From: Ficedula albicollis
Lineage: Eukaryota > Chordata > Aves > Passeriformes > Muscicapidae
Direction of reading: 5' to 3'
DNA length: 64,000 nt
Assembly: GCF_000247815.1 (NCBI RefSeq)
Contig: NC_021674.1
Span: 81,204,935 to 81,268,934, forward strand
Shown here: positions 1 through 12,500 of the stretch, in pieces
Position numbering within the stretch: the stretch's first letter is position 1
How the letters are laid out: every line of letters starts with the position of its first letter
The notes under the pieces: model-generated
Database searches by the model: none
What the model saw: the letters and a program-made list of their open reading frames with translations, nothing else
What the model was told of the DNA's origin: nothing
Translations under genes and position numbers: made by a program

Positions 1-465
1 GGCTCTGCTGATTTTTTTTAAGATGTTTTGATGCTGTTTAAGATACGCAGTAGACCAGGGATCACAAGAAGTTCTGCTAGTGGGGAAACCATTATATTCA
101 CTGCATTGTAGGTCCTTTGAGATTTGCATCCTGAGTTAGCAATGAGGAAAAACAATCTATCATCATTTGTGTGTACTTCTAATCTACAGATCTTTGCTTT
201 GGAGAGGCCTGTAAATGAGTTCCACTGATGCAGGGTAGATTTTTATTTCCTTCCCTTGTGGAGCACAAATAAACAAGTTTGCCTTACAGTGAATTTTGTT
301 TGCATACAAATGTTGTGCGTATTTGCTTCTCTTTTTGTTTTGAACCTCCACAGATTGACTTTGTGGTACAGTTTGGGGGGCAGGGGGTTGTGATTGTTTT
401 TCAGTAGCCATTGATAGTATGCTGATTCACCACATTGCATAACTGCTTTTGTTGTTACTATTTAG
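1..465. other. CEP162 intron (partial)
   Basis: This is AT-rich intron sequence upstream of the first exon in view. Short open frames on the minus strand here have no family resemblance or splice support. I see no further exon. Confidence 0.6.
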
Positions 466-571
466 GGAGAAGATAGAGAAGACTAATAACCAGTCACGAA
501 TCATGCAGGATTCTGAACCAGCCAGAAATCAGAGTTTCACAGAATTGATTTCAGAGCTTCGGGCAGCACGG
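466..571 (+). CDS. CEP162: CEP162 coding exon (first in window)
   Basis: The acceptor ends ...CTATTTAG and the donor is GTGGGT. The 106-base exon starts with one base of a split codon and then reads [11 protein letters not shown] through SELRAAR, ending on a complete codon. It is coiled-coil in character. The exon before it is outside the window. Confidence 0.85.
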
Positions 572-3500
572 GTGGGTATATACCAAGCCTATAAGATAAC
601 AGAGTAGTGCCTTTACTTGTAGCACAGAAATACAAATAAACTGCTGGAAACGTGTGGCCTGATGCACACAGGCCTGATGTGGCCTGCTCAACAGATCAGG
701 ATAGGAGCTCACTAGCAGTAACATACCTACATGCACATGCCTAGACACTCAGTCTGTTTACTGGCTGCTCCCAAATGCTCAGCCCCCTAGGTAATTTTTG
801 CTGTACCTGTGCATACCTAAAACTGAGGGGCTCCATCTCTAGGGCTGGGTCTGGCACCAATATGTTTTGTCCTACTTGGTCTTGAGGTTTGTTAGTGTTC
901 ATGTGTAGCAAAAAGAAGAGAGGCTGCCTGCAGAAAATGGCAAGAAGTAGAATGTAGTAAGGTGAACTGTTGGACAATACATTTGTCCATTTAACCTACA
1001 GTCTTCAGTTTCAGATGTAAGTCAAGCCATTTTCTTCACTGACCTCAAAAGGCAGAGGTTTTCTACGTGCCTGACAGTTAAGTAAGGCTTAAAAAATCTG
1101 GGGTTTAGGTTTTTTTTAATGTTTAGCTTATGTTTTCCCATGCTCTGCTATAGCAATGCCAAAATTAAAAGACTTTATTGTTGCTGTGGTCGGATGGAAG
1201 TGTTGTGATTTAATCTTTGTTTGATGAAAAGACATGCTCAAGGGTTTTGTGTGATATTATGTGTTTAGTTTTTCATGTTTTACTACTGTCTCTAAAATCT
1301 AGAAAGAAGAAGCTAAATTACAAGAAGAGATAAGACGTCTAAAACAAGATAAGCAAGCTCTTGAGGTAGACTTGGTACAAGCCAAGAAAGAGAGAGATTT
1401 AGCGAAAGTCCAGATCGCATCTGCATCAAGTAAAGCACCTTCATTTTGTTGAATAATTTTGCTTCCTTTGCATTTCAGTTAATATATATGTAACAAAAAC
1501 TTGTTTCTTATTGAAGTATTACTTAGTGAAATGCATCTAGAGCATTTCCAGATATTGTCTAAACTTCTAACAAAAGCATATGGTGAAGAACATGCTGCAG
1601 TGCTTTTGGTACTCTATTAGAAAGTGTCTTTCTGTATCCAACCAAACTCTTTGTTGTGGCCTGTTAAGTTTGATTTCTTGCCCTTTCACTGGACATGGAA
1701 AACCGATGATTTCAGTTATGCGACTGTTCATAAGAAAACCTATAACTTATGCCTTGGGACTTTTTTCAGCATTCTTATTAGAACTTTTTCCAGTTTGAAT
1801 TAATGAGAGAGGGCTCAAAATTGGACTCTCTCATTTCCAGTGACAGGCATCACAAATGCTAAGTGCAATAATATTTACCTCCATGTCTCTTCTGAAAATG
1901 TTTGATCCCTAATGGGAAGAGTATCATCAATATGTATCTAAGCATATATTCTATGTTGTCATCTTGATACTGAAGAACTGCTTACTAGAGCTCGATCAAG
2001 AATAGATCTCCCTAAGAATCTGTTTAAATATTTTCTGTGGTGATCTGTAGGCCATTGAGTACTGCTATGTATGAGAGAAATAAAGGGGTTTTTACAAGTA
2101 TTGCTGCTTTTAAAATCTTAATTAGGATCTGGTTTTAAACCTACTGCAGTAACAGTATTGTCAAAATGGTAAATGTATGAAAAATGCTGAGGAAGACATT
2201 GTTGACTAATTATTCCTTCAATACATAATTACTAATAAAACAATTCCAGAATGTTTTATTCTTGTAGGTGAGAAGTCTTATGAATTTAAAGTTATGGAAG
2301 ACTCATACAAACAAGAAATAACTCATTTAAAAAAAAGACTTCAGTGGTATGCAGAAAATCAAGATCTTCTGGATAAAGATGCAGCCCGTCTTAAAGATGC
2401 AAGAGAAGAAATTGAGAAACTAAGACTCGAGGTGGTAATATCTAGCTTTATCTAAGAAGTTGGAACAGGAAATTGTTTCTTTTTCCAGTGATGAGTGTAA
2501 TGTAATTATTTCCTTCATAATAATTCCTTTTTTTTGTTCTATTGGACTTCTTGGCTGTGCTTCGGGGAACAAAACTATCATGCTTCCCTAAAACCTTCAA
2601 ATTTCTTGACCTAAGGGAAAAAGTATATTGTTACATTAATAACTAGGAACACCCTTCTTATTCTCTTTTCTTCCTTTTTGCTCCATAGTAACTTAGGCAA
2701 CACTTCTTTTTCCTCTCAAGTACCAGTTCTACATTCTTTCTTAGGAAAAAAATCTCTGGTTACTACAGTAGGGAGGTAAAACCCAAAACACTGAAAATAT
2801 AAAGCAAACAAATCTAATACATGAATCTTGAATACTGCTGAGATTTGCATTGTCTGCTCGTCAGTACATTGACTTAGGATTTACAAAATTAAAAAATTTA
2901 CGAATGCTAAAATATAACTGATCTTGGAATTTTTTGTGGTGTTTTATTAGAGAGATTGCAGATGAAAGGAGGTGCTTCTGAAGGAGCAGCCAGGGATGGA
3001 CACCGCCATATCAAACTTTGATCAGTGTATCATCTGATCAGTCATACCATTTGATCAATATATCATCGTGAAAGAAATATTTTTATTGCCATTTTCTCTG
3101 GGCTGGACTGGTGTCTTAAAAATTGTGGTGCATCGAGTTGTGACTTCATTGAAATAATCAAATCAGTCAACCTATAAAATGCTGACATAAAAGCATGACT
3201 TATGCTAATATTACCAGTGTGGGATAGAATTCAAGTTAGGAATATTTTTAAATATCCAGGGTATAATATCTCTGTACAGAGATCATGGTAGCTAATAAAG
3301 GTAGAAAATTCAATTTTAGATTATAGCTTTGAGTCTTCATGGCCAGACTTCATGGGATTGCAGGAACATGAGTTATCCAGGTCCTTCCCCTGATTCTGGG
3401 ACTCAGATTTTATCTAGGCACAATATAATGTTGCCTTTTTGCCACTTCTATATCTCATGACTTAGTGTAGCCGTGCAAATCACAGACCATTTCCTGAACT

Positions 3501-6500
3501 CATCCTGAAGCATGGAATGCACTGCAGTACTTTATATGACAGCTTGTTCATCAAGCCTGCATACTGGCAGTATGAAAGAAAGAAACAGTTTTACTGGTAT
3601 GAGGACAAGAGTGTTCCAAAGCTGAAATCCTCTTTTAGATTTCCATATCTAGTTTCAGTTGCTTTGGAGAAGGAAGCTGTCACGTGGGTTAAGAGTCTGA
3701 AGAATCATTTAGTACAGAAATTACCATTGCAAGTTTTTAAGTGGCAGAATACTTCCATTTTATCACGTGTTTGAAATGCTTCTGTACTACAAGGCAATTT
3801 CTCTGAATACATATTTCAATTTGTCTCCTCATAAATTGGACAGGTTGAGAAGCTCAGAGCAGAAGCAGGAGATCAGTGTGTGCAACAGAAGAAACGTTTG
3901 CGAGACAGAGCAGCGGATGCTAAAAGAATTCAGGATCTTGAGCGACAAGTATGCAATAAAATAACTGTCTTTCCTTTAACCTTTGTTTCAGATAAGGTCT
4001 CTTAAAACCCCAGTGCTTTCATAAGGATAAAGCATAGCATGAAGTTCTGTGATAAAGTAACTTGTGTTATTGGACACTCATAAACACAAAAAGCTGCAAT
4101 TATTTACTTAGACTGCTTCTTGCTACTGTATTGTAACAAGATGATATCCCTTTTAAAATCTTTTTAAATAACTGCTTAGAGTTTCTTCAAAAGGAAAAGC
4201 CAAAGCTTGCTGTTTATCTTCTAAGACTCCTGCCCACCTTCAGTAATTCCTTAACAGCATGACGAATTTCAACCAAGCTGATTCAAAAGGAGAGGTTTGA
4301 ATTCTGTTGGATTCCTACAAGATTAATGAAAACTGTGGGAGTGGATACCTTAAAATCCATGTTTCTACTAAAGAAACATCAAGTGGAAGTAGGCCTGAAT
4401 TTTAGGAGGTGGCAGTTGCATTAGTTAGAGATGTGGGACTCATGAACAAGAGCCTTTTCAGAGTTCTGATATGTGTATCTTATCCACAGATAAGAGAGGG
4501 GCTTGTTATTAATGTTGCATGCGAAGTGTTAGTTTTACATTATTGCAGAATACAAAATAAAAGGAATACAATCTATTATTGGGAGAATAGTGCCAATATT
4601 GCTATGAAATATCTGTAACAGTTGGAAAAGTAGAATGTGAATGCAAATCCAGAAAAAAAGCATAGTCACAGCATTCAGAGCCATGCTCAAATCCCTTTTT
4701 TTGACTTTCTTTAGACTATTGACATAAGACAATATTTTGTTTAAGATCATGTGTAAGTTAGTCAGTAAGAGACGAGTCTTGCATTTCTGTAAACAAAAAC
4801 ATAAATGGGAGGAATATAAAATAATTCTCAATATATGCATCTATAGTTTTCATTCTTCCACCTTAAAGGAATAAAATTTATTCACATTCTGTCATTTATT
4901 TCTGTTCCCTTTTCATTAGAACTTTATTTTTTTTGACCTTTGACTTAATTTTCTTATTAATAGATCAGAGAAATGGAAGGAATTCTAAAAAGAAGGTATC
5001 CAAATTCTTTGCCTGCTTTGATTTATGCTGCTGCTGCTGCTGAGAAAACAAATGATCTTTCAGCTAAAACAAATACAGTTGAATTTTTGGAGAGAAGAAT
5101 AAAGAAATTGGAAACAGAACTTGAAGGTAAAGATGATGAAGCTAAGAAAAGCCTGCGTGCCATGGAACAACAGTTTCAAAAAATAAAGGTAAAAGTTGAG
5201 TCGTTCACTTTTGCAAGGAACAGTCACAAGGCAGCTGGAGTCTAACACAGGGTAATGGTTAAAACTGAAGGCAAACAACACATTCAAGGGAAAAAAAAAT
5301 ACTCAAAAGAATTTAGACCCAGAATTTAAGTACCTTCGGCACCTAAGACCACATTCAAGGGAAAAAAAATACTCAAAAGAATTTATACCCAGAATTTAAG
5401 TACCTTCGGCACCTAAGATAAAAATAGCACTGAAATTGCTAGGGGAGTACTGAAACAAAGAGGACATGTTCTTGAGGCATAATAATTTAATTCTTACAAT
5501 TAAAGTAAGTGATTTTCACCCTGTGGGTCACAGTAGCTGCTTATCTAATTCTTTGCTGTACCAAAGGCTGTGATTTCAAAGGTCTGCTGACTGAGCACTT
5601 CTGCAGGGAACATTGGGATCCACTAGACATGCTGTCCAAAAATTACATGACAGTGAGCCTAAAGGCTTAGGTTAGGAAGCATGGAAGTCTGGCATTTAAC
5701 TTCAAGGAAAAGTTGAACTGCACAAGTGCTTAATGAGCAAGAAAGGAAAGCATTGGCCAGTTGTTCCAGCTCTTCTCCACAACTCACTCATCATACTTTC
5801 CTCAAAGGCCATCCAAGCAATTTAGAAGGTTAGGTTTTCCTCAGCTCATTAAGAGGAAAGATCCTGTGTCTCTCTGAATTCATACTTCTATCTTCAGACT
5901 TATATACACATAAAAAGAAATATATGTTCTGTTAAAAATTAAGATGTTTTGAAAAATGTGAAGTACAGTTTTGAACGTGTGACATGAATGTTTGTCAGCT
6001 GGCATATAACAAGTACATACATAATGACAAAATTAACATTGGTAGCATCTGAAGAGAACTCAATTACATAAAAATGAAATATTTTCTTGTCAATATAATT
6101 TATATCCCATGGTTGCTGCATCCATTGTGATTAGATTATTTTGTCGTAAATGTTTTGAGTAATTCTGGTTTACAGCAGACTTAATTATTTCGCTCGCTAA
6201 TTTCTGAACTGATTGAGTAGTTTGTTAGTAATCATGATTTGTATCCTGTCTTCTGAAATCTTCCTTCCTTCAGACAGGCAGTAACTTTAAAGAGTAATAG
6301 GAGGAGCTAATAATAACACTGCACTTATGCAACTGCTTTTTTGTTCCTGCTTTCTACTGCCCTCCCAGATACAGTATGAACAAAGACTTGCAGAGCTTGA
6401 GCAACTTCTTGCCTATGAATTTATGAATGAAACACCAAAACTGAGTGGTGGTAAAGCAACTTCTGCAGAACTTGAACAGGAGCTTCAAAATCTAAAGGAG

Positions 6501-9500
6501 ACCCATCAGATCACTGTTGGAAACCTCCAAACAGAAATTGAAAATCTTAAAAGTCAAAATTCCCAATTAAAACTCAGAAGTAAAAATGATAATAAAGACT
6601 TAGAGTCCATGGACTCCAAGATAAAACATGGTAACACAAAAGACAGGTTGTTAAAACTAAATGAAGAACTGGTCACCAAAAATAGAGAAATACAAGACCT
6701 CACAAAAACTGTAGAGAAACTTCAAAAAGAAAGGATGGTGATGTTGTCTGATAATAATTTGAGAAATAGAACAAACACTAATAGAAACTCTACAGAGGTC
6801 TTGAAAAAGAATGCCTCAGCAAGAGATAGAAGGAATTCCAACAACAATGAACCCTGTCTAAGCATTTTCAGTGATGACAAAATACAGCAACCACATACCT
6901 CTTCTGATTCTCATCTCTCGGAAGTTCTGCAAGAAAATGCACATCTGAAAGAAGAGCTGGAGAGACTGTCCCTAGAAATGAGCCAGCAGCGGGTGACGTC
7001 TCAAGCAGCACTGGCTTATTCTGAAAGTAACATGCGAAGGTAAATGTTCAACATTTTCCTTTAAAAACCTTCTTAAAGTGTTGGAAGACATAGGATTGAA
7101 GTAACACATTAGCCTATCAGCCATGTGTTGCTTATGCCTTCATTTGTACTATTTTCTGGCTTTGGGAGGGGTTTGGGTTATTTTGTTCCTTTGTGGTTTT
7201 TTTTAAGCAGTGCACTATTACAGTTCTTTCTGCAGGCAAACCTGCATTCATGCTTCTATTAATACTACAATTTCTTATGCTTTTAAGTAAAATATCTCCG
7301 TGTAAATCGTCATATCTTAGATGCTTTGTGTTGTATAGCATTAATACTTGGTCCATGTTCCTTCCTTCAAACCTGGGGTATGCTTTCAGTGGGATTTACT
7401 TGGCCAGCTGTAGAAACCTTATACTTCACCTAGTGTATCTTAGATCCTTTCACAATCAAAGTAGAAGAAATTGGCATATTTAGGTTGCAACACATTATTT
7501 TCTAAAATAGGTACCTAAGAGAAGATAGCTGCATTATCATTAAAAAGCATGTGTTTTCTTCACACTGTTTTTAATAAGAGGAACCAGCAAAGATGATTGA
7601 CTGAATTTTCGTTATCCTAACAACCTCTAGTTAGATGATACACACATCCACCATTGTTGGTTTCCCTCCCTTTCCTCCTTCATAGCAATAGGAGTAATGG
7701 TGATCCTGTCTTGCAAGGTTTTGTTATGAAATATCAAAGATATGCCACCTTTAACATTTTTGTTATTTAGCATGTTCAAGTGAGAATCTGCTGCATTTTT
7801 GAAGAACTGTCTGTAGCTCCTTTATTACTTCTCTTTTCTCTTGCTCTGTTCAGGATGCAGGAAGACACAGCAGAATACATTGCATCTCTGAAGGCTTCCC
7901 ACCAGAGGGAAGTCGAGAAGCTTGTTTGCCAGCATGCAAAGGAACATTCTACTTCTAAAGTAGCTGAACTAAAGAACAGAGTTTCAACACAGGAGGTAAG
8001 ATACAGTAGATATATCTCTGGCTTCCTTGTAGGCCCCTTCAGGTACTGGGAGGTTGCTGTAAGGTTTCCACACAACCTTCTCTTCTCCAGGCTGAACAGC
8101 CCAAACTTTCTTAGTGCTGCTTATTTTTTTCTGTACTTCTTCTGCACAGGTTTTCACATGTTGTCATGGGTGTGTATGCTAATGACAAAATATTTTTAAA
8201 CCTTTTGTAGATATTAATAAAACATCTTCAAGAACAACTTGGTGAACAAGAGAGGCGTCAAGAAGCTCTTCTCATTTCACAGATAAGAGAGCAACTCCTA
8301 CAAAAAGAGGTATATTTAAATTTTAATGAGGGTACCTTAGTCTAATAAGAGTTTTCATCTTAATTCATGTCAAGATTCAACTAATATATATTAAAATATG
8401 TCTTAGAAACAAAATCTTTGTCAGTTGCTTCTACATCAATTATCCCTGAGAATGCAAGTGTTATCAGGAGAACAACACAGAACAGAACGTAGAACTTTGA
8501 CCCTTGTTGATTTTAATCCTTTTATTATTATTCTTATTTTGTTTCAAATGTCTGACATCTGTATGAAGTTTGATCAGCAGGTTAATCCATATTTTCATAT
8601 CCTTTAAGAGTTGTGGTGGGTAGTGGTAAATAGACCACAGGACTTTTTCTTTATTCCACTTTATTAAGAGGATTTTTTATTACTATTTTCAAAAGCTTTT
8701 GTTTTTTCATCCTCCATTGCAACAAAACTGACTTAGGCAGTTATATACTTGGCTTTCTTCTCTGCTATCTCGGGAACTTAATGTGTCTTAAGAGGAGAGT
8801 TAGCAATAAAACTACGAAATTAAATGGTTTTGAGAGAAGAATATAGGTTTTTTTTCCTAATCTTCTACTTCTATCAATAGCACATAATCTAAGAATTATA
8901 CTTGTTCTTATCTTTGCTTTTGGGTTAATGTTGTGTCAAATTGCTGTCTACCCTCTAGCTCAAGCTTTTAGAATCATTGGCTATGCTTTTCTTTTTCTTG
9001 AAGTATTGCCAGTCTTTTTGTTGCCACCTCCTGTTCAGGAGGAGGATGTAGCCTGTCTCAGCATTCTGCCTATGCTTCATTCACTGTCTCCTTAATGTAT
9101 GAACATCACTAATTTTAACTTAATTTTGATAATACTCTAACTTGCAAGGATTATTAAAAGTGATTAATCTCAATCTCACTAAACTCAGATTTATCTGAGT
9201 ATTTTATCTTACACATGCAAAATTCCACCTCTGTTCTGATGTATTTGTATAAAACTGTGGGGTTTGTAGGGGGAAAAAAAGGATGTCCTATTAAACAAGT
9301 TCTGTGTTTGCAGAAAAGAGTGAGACTTTGGGTTCATATAGATGTTGGCTTTCCTTACAAAGCTTGTTTCATTCCAGTGGTGTTAATGTATGTAATACTT
9401 CTTCCTGGAAAAACAGGGCAAGAGTACAATGAGACAAATGTTTCTGTTTCCTCTATGACTGCTTTAAATATTATTGACAGTGATGGTTTAAGGGAGTGGT

Positions 9501-12500
9501 CATCCAGTCTGACCCACATGGTAGAGGCCAGCTTCAAGGTGCTGGTATTTAAGAAAATGTAAAGGAGTATCTTTGTTATAGAAATCGTTGCAAGACTGTA
9601 CAGAGAGAAATATCTATGTAAAGCCTTGCTTTTGCCCTCTAGCACAACTTCTGTCCTGCTTTTAAAATACATTTTAAGTATCAAGTGGATAAATAAGTTT
9701 TGCTGAGAAAGGAAGACAGCCAAACTTGCACATGGAAATAGTAGCGATAGGGGAAAGCACATCACTGGCAATAGGATTGAGTCCTTTATCCGAAATAGTG
9801 GTACATCCGAAAAGGCAAAGCTTTTCCTGAGGCTTCTTGGAAGATTGTTATTTGAATTCTAATCTCAGAAATGCTGTTCATGGATGTTTTCCATTAACTG
9901 AGTACTTCTTTTCTTTAACAGCTTGCATGTAACACTGCATTGTATTTGATGTGGTTCTGTTACTGGCAAAATACACAGAGCCCATTTTCTCCTGGGGCTT
10001 TTTTCCCCCTCGTGAGATCTTTCCTCTATGTTTTTTTAATCGTATTTAATTGTATACTCGAGGCCACACATCAGCCCTTCCCTTCAGAGGGGCAACTTAG
10101 CAGCCGAGGAGCAGACACTCTGCTGCACAGACCCTTTGAAATGAAGACTTCTGCTCCTCTGAAAAGTGTGGCTTAACAGGTTCAAAGCTGCTGAAGTAAG
10201 GGACAAGCAAAAATGTACTGACGTAGGCCTTGTTATTTTAGAAAGCCACCTTAAAATGGAAATAACAGTAAGCTGCCTTAGAGTCACTTCTCAGTAAGAG
10301 TGCCAACATCTTATGGAGACACAATGCTTCCAGCAACTTGAATTCACAGCAGAGAGCCAAGGGTGGCTGAGTGCTTGAAGAGGTTTAGCAGCTCTCAGAT
10401 ACATTGGCTAAGGGGAACTAAGGACTATCATAAAGGTTAAAGATGTCAAAGTTTTCCCTTTAGTTTGCTTATGTACATTAAGAGTGACCATAAAATAATT
10501 TGGATGTTAAATTAAGGAATATCAAGTTACTTAAAATAGGCAAAGAATGAGAATAAACCAGTCGGGCTTTATAAGAACACTTCCCTGAATTTCCGGAGGA
10601 TTAGGAAATCAGTTGCAAGTCATTGTCAAGTTGGTTTTGTCTGGTAATTATTAAACTTGCATGCAGGCTTGTAATCATCTCTCTTAACACCATGTCTTTA
10701 GTTAATTGAGTCCTTAGAAATGCACTGGTATCTTTTATATTTGGTCTTTATCTTGGGTGTGAGAAGGGATTTTGTAAGAACATCTAATTTTAATATTCTC
10801 TGTTAACTTTTTGTTGTATGAAGTATAAAATGTGACAGAACACAATCCCTTCATAACATTATTAACAGGACTGGATTTATCAAAGAGGACTAGACTTTCA
10901 CATCCTCAGGCTACTTCTCAGAAATGAAAAATCCTAATATAAGTCTCTGAGTCCCTGTTAAAGCTTTTGAACAAAGGAGATTTCTGTATTATGTCTGCCT
11001 TTCTACAGCTTTTGAATGTAATGATTAAGCAATGCAAATACATTTTTAAAGCAATCTGGTATATACACTGCCTAACACAATGATAACAATTTTCATCAAT
11101 TCTCTCTGACTGTAGGTGACAAAACTGTTGGAAGAACTGAGAGAGGCTAGGGAGAGCCAGAGTCCTGAAATGAAACATTTCTTGTGCCTGGAAAAGAAAA
11201 TCAAGCATATAGAGAACAGACATGCAGAAAGAGAGCATGAAATTCAGAAGGTACACCTTGTATTTACTTCTCAAGAGCAATTTATTGGTTTAATTTTAAT
11301 TTTATGGTATTTATTCAGGCTTATTTAGCTTGCACTGCAGGAGGGAAGTAGCTTTTATACAGCCATGGTTTTGTCTTTGCTGATGTCACTGCTAATGCAA
11401 GTGCATGGAGGTGCAGGCCTGGTCAGCTTGACCCTGCTGTGGTAATTAAGATTACTTTGGTAACTTCTTTGCAGTCTGGCCTAAGAAGGCCTTGCTGTTC
11501 CAGAGGGTTGGACAGTGTGACCTCTGGAGTCAATATCATTATTTCATTCTTCAGTTACACAATGAAAGAGAGCTACTGAAAACTGACAAGAGTTTGGAAT
11601 TCAGAGTCTAAACTATGATGTGTTCCTCAATTGAACTGTAATTATCTGGTCCTAGCAGCCCTATTCAGAAAGGCTTCTTTAAAAGTATAGAAGTACCTTG
11701 TTTTATTTTAAATTTTAAAACCAATTCTCAAGGAATATACTTCTAATGTACAGATTTTTTTGTTGTAGAAGGATTTGTTCTTGTACATTTCTCTATGAAA
11801 TGCTTATTTTCTTTCAAAAAAGACGTGCATAAAACAAGTCACTGGATTAAAAGCAAATTTGTAGAAGTATTTGTTCTTGTACATTTCTATATGAAATGCT
11901 TATTTTCTTTCAAAAAAGACATGCATAAAACAAGTCACTGGATTAAAAGCAAATCCTGTTGCCACTGCTGTTTTCACAGTTATTTTTGTTCACATTCTGC
12001 CTGCTACAGGTGACTGTAGTACAGTTCTTTCTTTTGCTATTAATTTGCATTTATATAATGTGAGGATGTCTTTATCATTTCTGTGAAGTGTTTGCTGCTG
12101 CCTACTCTGTGGTCTAGCTCCACTGAATACCAATAGTATTTACTGAGATGTTTTGTAATATTTTGATGTTCTTAAAAAGTAAATAATAGTATACATAATT
12201 AGTGCTAAATAATTTTATCTTTTTGTGGTGCTCCTGCCCTTGTTATGTATTTAGTTTTGGGGTTTGTTTTGTTCTAGTTTTTCTCCTTTAACCATCAGTA
12301 CTGGGCCATTGAACAGTTGCCCAAATGAATTATATCAAAATAAAAAGTGTAGAAAAGGAAATTGCTGAGCATGGAGTTAACAGGTTATCCTTAGTATCAA
12401 ACTGCAAATATGATAATTATGGCCTTTAGGTGATAGGCTTTCTTTAAAGAATCTATTACAACTAATTGTGGTGTGGAGATTTTGATATCTTATGACACTT

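Noticed and set aside
5016..5045. GCT trinucleotide run as a possible expanded repeat
   Set aside because: Only about five units encode a short alanine run inside a well-conserved CEP162 exon, which is unremarkable.
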